A DNA stretch of 64,000 nucleotides, taken from positions 124,001 through 188,000 of the forward strand of contig NZ_JACHLM010000005.1 in the NCBI RefSeq assembly GCF_014207965.1, written 5' to 3'. The notes under the pieces were generated by a model. That model was not told where the DNA came from, searched no databases, and worked only from the letters and a program-made list of their open reading frames with translations. This document shows positions 8,612-17,360 of the stretch, piece after piece. The translations under genes and the position numbers were made by a program. Each line of letters opens with the position of its first letter. Position 1 is the first letter of the stretch. The DNA comes from Brevundimonas bullata. GTDB lineage: Bacteria > Pseudomonadota > Alphaproteobacteria > Caulobacterales > Caulobacteraceae.

Positions 8612-9663
8612 CGGGCGGGCCAGTCGAACAGGACGCTCATGCCGGGACGCAGGCCCTGGACCGGGGCGACGGGCTTGGCGTGGATCTCGAAGCTGCGCAC
8701 GTCATAGCCGCGCGACTGGCGGGTGGCGCGCCAGGTGGCGAAGTCGCCCTGGGGGCTGATGAAGCTGACGCGGAAGGGCACGCCTTTGCGGTTCAGCGCG
8801 GGAATGTCGCCGCGCACGGTGTGGCCGATCTTCAGGCCGTTGAACTGGTCCTCCCGCAGGTTGAAGGCGACCCAGGCGTGATCCAGATCCACCACGGTGA
8901 AGACCGGCACCCCGATCAGCACCAGTTCGCCGGGGTTGGAGAAGCGTTCGGCGATCTCGCCGGCTGAGGGCGACGTCATTCGCGTTTCAGCCAGCAGCGA
9001 CGCCGTTCCACCGAGGCCGGCGCGGGCGGCGGCGACTTGGGCGTCGGCGATGGCCTTTTCCTCGCTGCGGGTCCCCGCGACGGCTTTCAGGTATTGCTGC
9101 CGGGCGGCCTCGGACTGGGCGGCGGTGGCGGCGCGGGCGGCGACGGCCTCGTCGCGACGCTGGGTCGAGATAACGCCCTCGGCGTACAGGTTTTCAGCCC
9201 GCCGCGCGGTCTGGGCGGCCAACTGGGCCGCGGCCTGGGCGCTGCGCCAGATGGATTCCAGCGAGCGGATGTCTTCGGGACGGGCGCCGACCCGGCTGAG
9301 TTCCTGCACCGCCTGGGCGCCTTGCAGGGCGGCGGCGGCCTGTTGATCGGCGGCGGTGATCTCGGGGCTGGAGAGGATGGCCAGCACCTGTCCCGGAACG
9401 ACGCGGTCGCCGGCCGAGGCCAGCATCTTCTCGACACGGGCGGGGGCCTTGGTGGCGACGGTGAAGGTCTCGGCCTCGACCATGCCCTGCACCTGCGGCG
9501 GGGCCGGGCGCGCCGCCAGGAACAGGCCGATGACGACGAAGGCCAGCACGGCCAGCGCCGCCACGGCGATCAGCAGGGTCCGGACGGGCGGTGCGCGGTG
9601 TGGACGGGGCGGCGGCGAGGTCGGGTCAGCGGCAATATCAGCGACGGGGGCGGTCTCGGTCAT
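8608..9663 (-). CDS. HlyD/EmrA-family membrane fusion protein
   Basis: Periplasmic adaptor of the tripartite efflux system, 351 residues. A short proline-rich cytoplasmic N-terminus is followed by one TM at about 29-51. A lipoyl/biotinyl half-motif follows (APARVEKMLASAGDRVVPGQ), then a long alanine-rich coiled-coil hairpin (roughly 100-210). The second lipoyl half is SPSAGEIAERFSNPGELV, and a beta-barrel domain comes after. The ATG at 9663 overlaps the TGA of the TolC gene, and its own stop overlaps the permease GTG, so the three are one operon in the order tolC-like, hlyD-like, permease. Specificity cannot be read from this protein. Confidence 0.9.
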   Translation of the reverse strand: MTETAPVADIAADPTSPPPRPHRAPPVRTLLIAVAALAVLAFVVIGLFLAARPAPPQVQGMVEAETFTVATKAPARVEKMLASAGDRVVPGQVLAILSSPEITAADQQAAAALQGAQAVQELSRVGARPEDIRSLESIWRSAQAAAQLAAQTARRAENLYAEGVISTQRRDEAVAARAATAAQSEAARQQYLKAVAGTRSEEKAIADAQVAAARAGLGGTASLLAETRMTSPSAGEIAERFSNPGELVLIGVPVFTVVDLDHAWVAFNLREDQFNGLKIGHTVRGDIPALNRKGVPFRVSFISPQGDFATWRATRQSRGYDVRSFEIHAKPVAPVQGLRPGMSVLFDWPAR

Positions 9664-11174
9664 GGGGCGATCACCCGGTCGGCGCGTTGCAGATAGCTGA
9701 TGAACTCGTCGCTGCGGTCGCTGGCGGCCAGCAGGGCGGCCAGCGCCAGCTCATACTCATAGGCCGCCGCCGCGCGCTGCAGCCGGGCCGCGCCCAGCAG
9801 GGTGCGGGCGTCGATGACGGCGGAGGCGGGCGCTTCGCCCTCCCGGAAGGACAGGTCCTGAACCCGCAGATTCTCGGTCGCCGCCTCCAGACTGGAGTCC
9901 AGCGACAGGAACTGACGGCGCGACAGTTCGACCAGATTGTAGGTGCGGATGATCAGGATGCGCACCTCGTCGCGAGCCTGACGCTCCAGCTGTTCGGCGG
10001 CTTGCGACCGGGCGCGGGCGGCGCTGATCATCCGCCCGCGATCCAGCGAGGACATCAGGGTGTAGCGGGCGCCGACGCCGACGGCCCAGTCCGGCTCTGT
10101 CGGCAGGGCGTCCTCGCGGTTCAGGTTGTAGGCGCCGAAGGCGTAAACCGACGGACGCAGCCGCGACCGCGCCAGATCGACGCCTGCCTCGGCCAGATCG
10201 CGGCCCGCGCCGGCCAGAGCGACGCGGGGATTGTCGGCGGTCCCGGCTTCAATGAAGTCGTCGACAGGGCCGGGCGGGGTCGAGTTGACAAACAGCGGGC
10301 TGGTCGGGGCGACAGGGGCGGTCACATCCAGCATCCGGGCCAGGCTCTGGACCGCCGTGTCATGCTCCAGTTCGGCGCGATCTACCTGACGCTGGGCGGC
10401 GTCGCGGGCCACCTGAACCTGTAGGCGTTGAGCGGCGCTGAGGAAGCCCTCGCGTTCCATAGCCTGGGCGTTGCGCAGGTGCAGGTCGAAGCCGTCGCGC
10501 GTGTCGCGGGCGATGGTCAGGGCCTCGCGCGTCAGGATCTGGCCGAAATAAACCCGCACCAGATTGACGCTTTCCAGATTGCCCGCCTCGGCCTGCCGGG
10601 CGCGCGCCATGTCGACATTGGCGCCGGCCGCGTCGCGCAGGGCCGGGATGGCGCCGCCGGTGTAGATCGGCATGACGGCGGTGGCGACGGGACGGAAGCT
10701 GGTATCGGCGGTCTTCAGCCGCACGCTGCCGGGCAGACTGGCGAAGAACTCGGGCAGGGCGGTTTCCAGCCGGTCGTTGATGGCTTGCAGGATGTCGCCG
10801 GGGACCCCGGGCAGGTCGCCGATGATGCCGGGCAGCAACTGATTGGCGACGGACTCGGCCTGGCCGAGGGCGTCGGACAGCGAGATGTCGAAGGTCTTCT
10901 GATAGCGCAGCACCTGGGCGTCGACGGCGATGGTCGGCCGGTTCAGCGTGCGCGCCGCGGCCGCCTGTTCCTCGGCCGCCGTCACGTCGGCGCTGGACGC
11001 GCGTCGGATGCTGGAGGCAGCGTCAAGCCGAGCGGCGGCCGCTTCGAAGCTGAAAGGAACGGTCTCCTGGGCATGGGCCGCGGACGCCAGAAGGGCGGGT
11101 GTTGCAAGCGCCAGAGCGACCAGGCCGACGCCGCGCCGCCACACGCCCCGAGCTCTCCGTCCTGATCTCACCAT
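9660..11174 (-). CDS. TolC-family outer-membrane efflux protein
   Basis: Outer-membrane channel of 504 residues, first gene of the efflux operon. A basic N-terminus and hydrophobic signal peptide end at AHAQ (about 36). The mature part has the alternating long helices and short beta segments of the OEP family, with characteristic repeats such as LRVQDLSFREGEAPASAVIDARTLL in the second half. A proline/glycine-rich insertion (LLPGIIGDLPGVPGD) lies at roughly 120-140. ATG 11174 has a modest upstream AGGGGG. The downstream HlyD-like gene overlaps its stop by 4 bp. Function as an exporter exit duct is secure at family level; the cargo is not known. Confidence 0.9.
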   Translation of the reverse strand: MVRSGRRARGVWRRGVGLVALALATPALLASAAHAQETVPFSFEAAAARLDAASSIRRASSADVTAAEEQAAAARTLNRPTIAVDAQVLRYQKTFDISLSDALGQAESVANQLLPGIIGDLPGVPGDILQAINDRLETALPEFFASLPGSVRLKTADTSFRPVATAVMPIYTGGAIPALRDAAGANVDMARARQAEAGNLESVNLVRVYFGQILTREALTIARDTRDGFDLHLRNAQAMEREGFLSAAQRLQVQVARDAAQRQVDRAELEHDTAVQSLARMLDVTAPVAPTSPLFVNSTPPGPVDDFIEAGTADNPRVALAGAGRDLAEAGVDLARSRLRPSVYAFGAYNLNREDALPTEPDWAVGVGARYTLMSSLDRGRMISAARARSQAAEQLERQARDEVRILIIRTYNLVELSRRQFLSLDSSLEAATENLRVQDLSFREGEAPASAVIDARTLLGAARLQRAAAAYEYELALAALLAASDRSDEFISYLQRADRVIAP

Positions 11175-11292
11175 CGAGGCGACATCCCCCTGAAGGATCA
11201 GACGGTCAGCCGACCGTCGGGCCAGCGCAAGGCACGAGCTTGGCTATAAATCGCGCGAGAGGGCTTCGGGTTGCATGCCTTCGAAGGTCCAG

Positions 11293-11328
11293 AAAAAAAG
11301 AGGCGCCGACGATCAGATCGTCGGCGCC
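11293..11328 (-). terminator. Rho-independent terminator of the TonB receptor gene
   Basis: A perfect 12-bp stem (GGCGCCGACGAT / ATCGTCGGCGCC) with a 3-base loop. On the minus strand it is followed by a run of seven T (A-run at 11293-11299), 35 bp after the receptor stop. Confidence 0.85.
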
Positions 11329-11362
11329 CAGTTCACCGCTCAGGAGTGCGGTGGAAGTCGGC

Positions 11363-14128
11363 TCAGAACTTGTATCGGAAGCCCGCGAAGACCTGACGAC
11401 CGGTGTGGTGGTGGACCGAGACCAGGTTGTAGTCGCCGACGTATTGGGTCGGGACCTCGTCGGTCAGGTTGATGCCTTCCAGCGTCAGGGTGAAGCTGTC
11501 GCTGACCTGCCACGAAGCCGAGGCGTCGACGTTGAAGGTATCGACCACGCCCTCGATCGCATTGCCGTTCCGGCCCGGAACCTGGGTCAGATAGCCGTCG
11601 CGATAGGTGCCCGAGACTCGGGCGCTGAAGCGCTCGTCCTCATAGTAGAGCGTGCCGTTGTAGGCGTTCTTGGACAGTTCGGTCAGGGTGTTGGTCGTGC
11701 CGTTCGGATACTCGATTTCCGAGTCCACGAAGGTGTAGTTGGCCATCACGCCGAAGTTCGACCAGATGCCCGGCAGGAAGGTGAAGGGCTGCTGATACGA
11801 GACCTCAAAGCCGGTCAGGTCGCCGCCGTCGGTGTTGACCGGCTTGTTGAACACCCAGTCCGCTGAGGCCGAGCAGCCGACGACCGTGCCGCAGGCGGCG
11901 GTTGCGACGCTGTCCGGTATGCCCAGGCTGTTGCCGGTGAAGGGACCGGTGGTCGTCTGGGTGGCGATGAAGGTGTCGATCTTCTTATGGAAGACGCCGA
12001 GCGACAGGATCGACTCCGGCGCGAAGTACCATTCAATCGCGGCGTCATAGGTCGTGGCTTTGGTGGCTTCCAGCATGGGGTTGCCCGAGCTCACGGTGCG
12101 ATTGTTGCCGGACACGGAGACGCTGCCGCCGGGGGTCAGATTGCCCAGGCCCGGTCGCGACATGACCTTGGCGGCGGCCAGGCGAACCAGCAGGTTTTCG
12201 CGGGGCTCGATGACGATGTTGGCCGAGGGCAGCCAGTCGGCGTAGTTGCGCGAGGCACGCACCTCGATCGGCGCGCCAGCCGCGATTTGATAGCCCTTGG
12301 ACGACTGGTCGGTCGAGACGTAGCGCGTGCCGATGTTGCCGCGGATCGGGATGGTCGTGTCCAGATCGAAGTCGATCTGGGCGTAGGCGCCGGTGGTCTT
12401 TTCCTGAACCGAGCGGTTGTTGCCGCTGGCCGGTTTCCAGCTCAGGGCGTAGCCGTCCAACCCGAACAGGTCCGAAGCCTTCTGATAGTCCGGGATAAGC
12501 CAGTTCAGCGCCGTGCCAGAGGGAATGTCCCAACCGTCGGAGAAGCCGACCGTGCGGCTGTAGCCGCTGATCGCGGCAGCGGCCACCGAGGCGGGGATGC
12601 AGGCTTCGGCGTTCGCCGTCACCGCCAGGGGCGGCGTGCAGGAGGCCGGATCGCGACGCTGCTCGGTCGTGGCGAAGCTGTAGTCCTTGAAGAAGTAGCC
12701 GGTCTTCAGCTGGAAGCGATCACTGATGTCGAAGGTCGTGTTGACCTGAACCGTGTCATAGGTGTTGTCCGCCGTCTGGGGACGCATACGGATCTGCGTC
12801 AGCTTCCACTGGGCCGGATCGTTGACGTCGAAGCCGTAGGTGATCAGCGGCAGGTTCGAATTTTGACGATAGTCATAGACGTAGTTCTGCGAGTCGACCT
12901 TGTCGAACAGGAGCGTCGTCTGGATCGGGTTGTCGTGCTCAGACTTGCTGGAGCCGACCAGGGCGTCCATGCGGAAGCGGTCGTTGAACTCGTGCTTGAA
13001 GTTCAGGGTGACCTGGGTGAACTCGGTCGACAGTTCATCGTAACGCGACTCCGAACGAACATCGACGTTGTCGAAGCGCCCGTAGAGCATATTGCCATTG
13101 GCGTCGACGAACGAGTCGCGAACGATGATGCCGTTGCGTCCAGCGTTTCCGCTGGCGCTGAAGTCCGGCGCCTGCAGGAAGTGCTCGAAGCGGGTGGCGC
13201 TGAAATCGGCGTAGAGGACGTCCAGACTGACTTCGGTCGCGTCGCTGGGCCGCCATTGCAGGGCGGCGGTCAGGCCCAGGCGGTCCTGATCGTGTTCGAG
13301 GATACCGTAGCGCGGCAGGCGCGGCGTGAAGGCATTGATGACGCCCTGGCCCTGGCCGGCGCGACCGATGTTTCCACCCTGCCAGCGCACGGTGCTGTGC
13401 CCTTCTTCCAGGGCTTCGCGGCTCGAATAGGCGACCGAGAGCAGGGCGCCGAACTTACCGTCGGCCCAGGTGTTGGAGATCAGGAAGGCCCCGCGCGGGT
13501 CCGCATTCTGAGCCAGATCATTGTAGCCCATCTGACCCGAGACGGCGATGGTCAGGCCGTCCTTGTAATCGAACGGGCGCGCAGCGCGCAGGTCGACGGT
13601 GGCGCCCAGCGAGCCTTCCTCGGTTTCGGCCGAGGCGGTTTTGCGCACCGTGATGCTATTGAACAGGTCAGAGGCGAAGACGTTGAAATCGAAGCCGCGT
13701 CCGCGGTTGGTGCCGCCTGAACTATCGGTGCCGCCGGTGGTGCCCAGGGCCTCCATGCCGTTGATGCGGATGCGAGTGAAGTCGGGGCCGAGGCCACGCA
13801 CGGAGATGTTGCGGCCTTCGCCCGCGTCACGCGTGATAGCGACGCCCGGGATGCGCTGGATGGCCTCCGCCAGATTCTGATCCGGGAAGTCGGCGATGTC
13901 TTCGGCGACGATGACGTCCACCGCGCCGGCTTCGCGGCGTTTGACATTCAACGCCTGAGCCAGACTGCCGCGGAAGCCGGTGACGACGACTTCATCGACG
14001 GTGGTGGCCTGGCCGTCGGCGGAGTTGGCGTCCTGGGCGTAGGCGCCGCCAGCCATTGCGAGCGTTAGGGCGCCCAGCGAGGCGCCAAGGGTCAGCGCGT
14101 AACGCGCACGGGTAGCGTGGTGGGTCAT
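11363..14128 (-). CDS. TonB-dependent receptor of the uronate island
   Basis: Outer-membrane active-transport barrel of 921 residues, probably importing pectin-derived oligogalacturonides. The signal peptide ends at AYAQ. The TonB box DEVVVTG follows, then a plug with FPDQNLAEAIQRIPGV and the ISVRGLGPDFTRIRINGMEA segment typical of the large Caulobacter/Xanthomonas carbohydrate receptor class. The barrel ends in the terminal aromatic GFRYKF. GGGAGGAGG precedes ATG 14128. Its promoter gap, shared with uxaC, carries two copies of the island operator, linking it to the LacI-type regulator at 24.2 kb. The substrate is inferred from neighbours, not from the protein itself. Confidence 0.88.
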   Translation of the reverse strand: MTHHATRARYALTLGASLGALTLAMAGGAYAQDANSADGQATTVDEVVVTGFRGSLAQALNVKRREAGAVDVIVAEDIADFPDQNLAEAIQRIPGVAITRDAGEGRNISVRGLGPDFTRIRINGMEALGTTGGTDSSGGTNRGRGFDFNVFASDLFNSITVRKTASAETEEGSLGATVDLRAARPFDYKDGLTIAVSGQMGYNDLAQNADPRGAFLISNTWADGKFGALLSVAYSSREALEEGHSTVRWQGGNIGRAGQGQGVINAFTPRLPRYGILEHDQDRLGLTAALQWRPSDATEVSLDVLYADFSATRFEHFLQAPDFSASGNAGRNGIIVRDSFVDANGNMLYGRFDNVDVRSESRYDELSTEFTQVTLNFKHEFNDRFRMDALVGSSKSEHDNPIQTTLLFDKVDSQNYVYDYRQNSNLPLITYGFDVNDPAQWKLTQIRMRPQTADNTYDTVQVNTTFDISDRFQLKTGYFFKDYSFATTEQRRDPASCTPPLAVTANAEACIPASVAAAAISGYSRTVGFSDGWDIPSGTALNWLIPDYQKASDLFGLDGYALSWKPASGNNRSVQEKTTGAYAQIDFDLDTTIPIRGNIGTRYVSTDQSSKGYQIAAGAPIEVRASRNYADWLPSANIVIEPRENLLVRLAAAKVMSRPGLGNLTPGGSVSVSGNNRTVSSGNPMLEATKATTYDAAIEWYFAPESILSLGVFHKKIDTFIATQTTTGPFTGNSLGIPDSVATAACGTVVGCSASADWVFNKPVNTDGGDLTGFEVSYQQPFTFLPGIWSNFGVMANYTFVDSEIEYPNGTTNTLTELSKNAYNGTLYYEDERFSARVSGTYRDGYLTQVPGRNGNAIEGVVDTFNVDASASWQVSDSFTLTLEGINLTDEVPTQYVGDYNLVSVHHHTGRQVFAGFRYKF

Positions 14129-14194
14129 CTATGTCCTCCTCCCAGTTGGGCCTTTCGAGGATCGTTGCGTCCCCGTTCCGGCCTCCGCGATCGC

Positions 14195-14208
14195 GGGAAC
14201 CGGTGTCA
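14195..14208. promoter_or_regulatory. Uronate-island operator 1
   Basis: GGGAACCGGTGTCA, matching consensus GGNAACCGGTGTCA with the central palindromic core ACCGGT. It lies 67 bp upstream of the TonB receptor ATG. Proposed binding site of the LacI-family protein encoded at 24240-25289. Confidence 0.65.
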
Positions 14209-14227
14209 TTTGGCGTTTGTCAGCCTG

Positions 14228-14241
14228 TGCCACCGGTGTCA
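14228..14241. promoter_or_regulatory. Uronate-island operator 2
   Basis: TGCCACCGGTGTCA, one mismatch from the perfect palindrome TGACACCGGTGTCA. It lies 33 bp from operator 1, on the same DNA face, which suggests cooperative binding in the receptor/uxaC gap. Confidence 0.65.
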
Positions 14242-14379
14242 TACAAAGCTACGCACAGTTTTTGACGTGTGGCAAGACGAGGGCGAACGCCGTTTCCGTC
14301 AATGTCGCAGGCCGGAGCTGGGCCCAGCGAAATACGACCGATCGACCGCAGCAGACGGTCGGCGAACAGGGAGACGACC

Positions 14380-14454
14380 ATGCCGCTGCTGATTGCCGCG
14401 ACCGCAACCAGGGTCGAATCAGGGTTCGTCCGACCGTTGTTTCCGACCGCCTGA
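14380..14454 (+). CDS. Possible 24-residue leader peptide upstream of uxaC
   Basis: A short frame starting MPLLIAATATRVESG and ending 21 bp before the uxaC ATG. AGGGAGA lies 6-7 bp before its start, a better ribosome site than uxaC itself has (none is obvious there). It may therefore couple translation into uxaC or be chance. No homology is recognised. Confidence 0.25.
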   Translation: MPLLIAATATRVESGFVRPLFPTA

Positions 14455-14475
14455 CTCCTTGCTTCGAGTATCTGC

Positions 14476-15891
14476 ATGACCCAGCCGCTTCGCCTGAACC
14501 CCGACCGCCTGTTCCCGGCCGACGCCGACACGCGCGCAGTCGCGCGTCGTCTCTACGCCGAAGTGAAAGGCCTGCCGATCATCAGCCCGCACGGTCACAC
14601 GGACCCCAGCTGGTTCGCGGGCAACGAGAACTTCGCCAACCCGGCCGAACTGCTGATCACGCCCGACCACTACGTCTTCCGCATGCTGCACTCGCAGGGC
14701 ATGGCGATGGAGGACCTGGGGGTGCCTCGCGCCGACGGCGGTCCGGTCGAGACTGATCCGCGCACCATCTGGCGGCGCTTCGCCGAGAACTATCACCTGT
14801 TCCGCGGCACGCCCTCGCGCATGTGGCACGACTGGGTCTATGCCGAGGCCTTCGGCATCGACGTGCGCCTGTCGGCCGAGACGGCGGACCACTATTACGA
14901 CGTCATCGACGCCGCGCTGAAGACCGACGCCTTCAAGCCGCGCGCCCTGTTCGACCGCTTCAACATCGAGGTGCTGACCACGACCGAGAGCCCGCTCGAC
15001 ACCCTGGAGCACCACAAGGTCATCAAGGCCTCGGGCTGGAAAGGGCGGGTGCTGACCGCCTATCGCCCCGACCCGGTTCTGGACCCGGATTACGAGGGCT
15101 TCCGCGACAATCTTAAGGTTCTGGCTGAACAGACCGGCCGGGATACCCAGAGCTGGGAAGGCTACCTCCGGGCCCTGCGCGACCGCCGTGCCTTCTTCAT
15201 CGAGATGGGGGCCACTTCGACCGATCACGGCCACCCGACCGCCTTCACCGCGGACCTGTCGAAGGGCGAGGCCGAGGCCCTGTTCAAGCGGGTCTCGACC
15301 GCTCCGGCCAGCGCCGCCGATGCTGAACTGTTCCGTGGCCAGATGCTGACCGAGATGGCCGCCATGTCGGTCGAGGACGGGCTGGTGATGCAGTTGCACC
15401 CTGGCAGCTTCCGCAACCATTCGGCCACGGTCTTCAACCGCTTCGGCCGCGACAAGGGCTGCGATATTCCGACCCAGACCGACTATGTCCGGGCGCTGAA
15501 GCCGCTGCTGGACCGGTTCGGTTCGGACACTCGCCTGACCCTGATTCTGTTCACGCTGGACGAGACCTCCTACAGCCGCGAACTGGCCCCGCTGGCGGGC
15601 CACTATCCCGCGCTGAAGCTGGGCCCCAGCTGGTGGTTCCACGACAGCCCCGAGGGCATGCGCCGCTTCCGCGAGCAGGTCACCGAGACGGCGGGCTTCT
15701 ACAACACCGTTGGCTTCAACGACGACACGCGGGCCTTCCTGTCGATCCCGGCCCGGCACGACGTGGCCCGGCGCATGGACTGCGGCTACCTGGCCAAGCT
15801 GGTGGTCGAGCACAGGATGGAAGAGGACGAGGCGCATGAGCTGGCCCACGCCCTGACCTATGGTCTGGTCAAGGCGGCCTACAAGCTGTGA
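14476..15891 (+). CDS. uxaC: Glucuronate/galacturonate isomerase UxaC
   Basis: Interconverts D-glucuronate with D-fructuronate and D-galacturonate with D-tagaturonate, the entry step of hexuronate catabolism. It has 471 residues, the usual length. The N-terminal ISPHGHTDP metal-site segment of the amidohydrolase fold, DHYVFRMLHSQG, and the C-terminal GFNDDTRAFLSIPARHDVARR are all characteristic of UxaC. The ATG at 14476 has no clear Shine-Dalgarno site; a small upstream frame may couple it. Its stop overlaps the GTG of the reductase gene (GTGA), and the altronate dehydratase gene follows, so uxaC-uxuB-uxaA is one operon. Control by the island operator in the upstream gap is inferred. Confidence 0.95.
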   Translation: MTQPLRLNPDRLFPADADTRAVARRLYAEVKGLPIISPHGHTDPSWFAGNENFANPAELLITPDHYVFRMLHSQGMAMEDLGVPRADGGPVETDPRTIWRRFAENYHLFRGTPSRMWHDWVYAEAFGIDVRLSAETADHYYDVIDAALKTDAFKPRALFDRFNIEVLTTTESPLDTLEHHKVIKASGWKGRVLTAYRPDPVLDPDYEGFRDNLKVLAEQTGRDTQSWEGYLRALRDRRAFFIEMGATSTDHGHPTAFTADLSKGEAEALFKRVSTAPASAADAELFRGQMLTEMAAMSVEDGLVMQLHPGSFRNHSATVFNRFGRDKGCDIPTQTDYVRALKPLLDRFGSDTRLTLILFTLDETSYSRELAPLAGHYPALKLGPSWWFHDSPEGMRRFREQVTETAGFYNTVGFNDDTRAFLSIPARHDVARRMDCGYLAKLVVEHRMEEDEAHELAHALTYGLVKAAYKL

Positions 15892-17357
15892 CCCGCCTCA
15901 ACGACGCGGCCCTGTCGAGCCTGCCCGCCGACGTCGCCCGTCCGGCCTATGACCGCGCCCAGGTGAAGACCGGCGTGGTCCATCTGGGCATTGGGGCCTT
16001 CCACCGCGCCCATCAGGCGGTGGTGTTCGACGATGTGCTGGCCAGCGGCGACCTGCGCTGGGGCGTGCTGGGGGCCTCGCTGAGGTCGCCAGGCGTGCGC
16101 GACCAACTGAACCCTCAGGACGGGCTCTACACCCTAGTCGTGCGCGACGGGCCGGCGGAGCATCTGCGGGTGATCGGCGCCGGACGCGGGGTTCTGGTGG
16201 GGCCGGAAGACCCTGCGGCCCTGGTCGCGGCCATGGCTGACGCCGAGGTTCACATCGTCACCCTCACGGTGACCGAGAAGGGCTATCGCCTTGATCCGGC
16301 GACCGGCGACCTGCTGCTGGACGATCCCGAGGTGGCCGCCGATCTGGCGGACATTGAGGCTCCGCGCACCGCGCCGGGCTTCATCGTCGCGGCCTTGCGG
16401 GCGAGGAATGCCAAGGGGCTGAGGCCCTTTACCGTCATCAGCTGCGACAACCTTCCGCACAACGGCCAGCGCATCCGCGCTGGGGTGCTGGCCATGGCCC
16501 GGCGGATCGACCCGGCTCTGGCTGGCTGGATCGAGGCCGAGGGGGCTTTCCCCCAGACCATGATCGACCGGATCGTGCCGGCGACCATTCCCGACGACAT
16601 CGCCCGCCTGACCGCTCGTCTGGGCGTCGAGGATCAGGGCATGGTCAAGGCTGAGCCCTTCACTCAGTGGGTAATCGAGGACTGGTTCGCGGGTGAGCGG
16701 CCCGACTTTGCGGCCTTCGGGGTTCAACTGACCGATGCGGTCGAGCCCTGGGAGGACGCCAAGCTGCGCCTGCTCAACGGCGCCCATTCGGCTGTGGCCT
16801 ATCTCGGCGCCCTGTCGGGCTATGAGCATGTGCATGAGGCCGTGGCCGTTCCCGCTTTCAGGGCCTTTATCGAGGCCCTGTGGGACGAGGCGCAGACCAC
16901 GCTGAGCCCGCCGCCCGGGCTGGATGTGGACGCCTATCGCGCTGAGCTGATGGCCCGCTTTTCCAACTCGGCCCTGATGCACCGGACGCGGCAGATCGCC
17001 ATGGACGGGTCGCAGAAGCTGCCCCAACGCCTGCTGGCGGGGGCGGCTGAACGCCTTGCCGCCGGCCAGGGCGTCGAGGCGCTGGCGCTCGGCGTCGCCG
17101 CCTGGATGCGCTGGCAAGAGGGCGTGACCGAGGGCGGCGAGGCCGTGGTGGTTGATGACCCGCTGGCGGCGCGCACCGCCGAGCTGATCGCGGCGTCGGA
17201 GAACGACGAGGCCGAGGTCCGCGCCCTGCTGACCCTGTCGGCGGTCTTCCCTCAGGCTCTGGCGACCGACCGGCGCTTTGTCGAGGCGGTGACCGGGGCC
17301 TTTCTGTCGTTGAGAGAGCACGGCGCGGTCGAGGCCGCTCGCCGGGTGACGGAGTAG
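15888..17357 (+). CDS. uxuB: Fructuronate reductase-type hexuronate dehydrogenase (UxuB)
   Basis: NAD-dependent reductase of the polyol long-chain dehydrogenase family, converting D-fructuronate to D-mannonate. It has 489 residues. VHLGIGAFHRAHQ at the nucleotide-binding N-terminus, LTVTEKGYRLDPATGDL, FTVISCDNLPHNG and the substrate-region KLRLLNGAHSAVAYLG with IAMDGSQKLPQR align closely with E. coli UxuB rather than with tagaturonate reductase UxaB. GTG start at 15888 overlaps the uxaC stop. The next gene is an altronate-type dehydratase and no mannonate dehydratase (UxuA) is present here. The enzyme might therefore also reduce tagaturonate to altronate; sequence alone cannot decide this. 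Confidence 0.88.
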   Translation: MTRLNDAALSSLPADVARPAYDRAQVKTGVVHLGIGAFHRAHQAVVFDDVLASGDLRWGVLGASLRSPGVRDQLNPQDGLYTLVVRDGPAEHLRVIGAGRGVLVGPEDPAALVAAMADAEVHIVTLTVTEKGYRLDPATGDLLLDDPEVAADLADIEAPRTAPGFIVAALRARNAKGLRPFTVISCDNLPHNGQRIRAGVLAMARRIDPALAGWIEAEGAFPQTMIDRIVPATIPDDIARLTARLGVEDQGMVKAEPFTQWVIEDWFAGERPDFAAFGVQLTDAVEPWEDAKLRLLNGAHSAVAYLGALSGYEHVHEAVAVPAFRAFIEALWDEAQTTLSPPPGLDVDAYRAELMARFSNSALMHRTRQIAMDGSQKLPQRLLAGAAERLAAGQGVEALALGVAAWMRWQEGVTEGGEAVVVDDPLAARTAELIAASENDEAEVRALLTLSAVFPQALATDRRFVEAVTGAFLSLREHGAVEAARRVTE

Positions 17358-17360
17358 AGC

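Larger units (their letters stand above)
14129..14475. other. Divergent promoter region between TonB receptor and uxaC
   Basis: 347 bp without a confident gene. It contains two copies of the island operator (14195-14208 and 14228-14241, centres 33 bp apart, about three helical turns) close to the receptor start. A 24-codon open frame with a good ribosome binding site lies nearer uxaC (listed separately). Confidence 0.6.
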
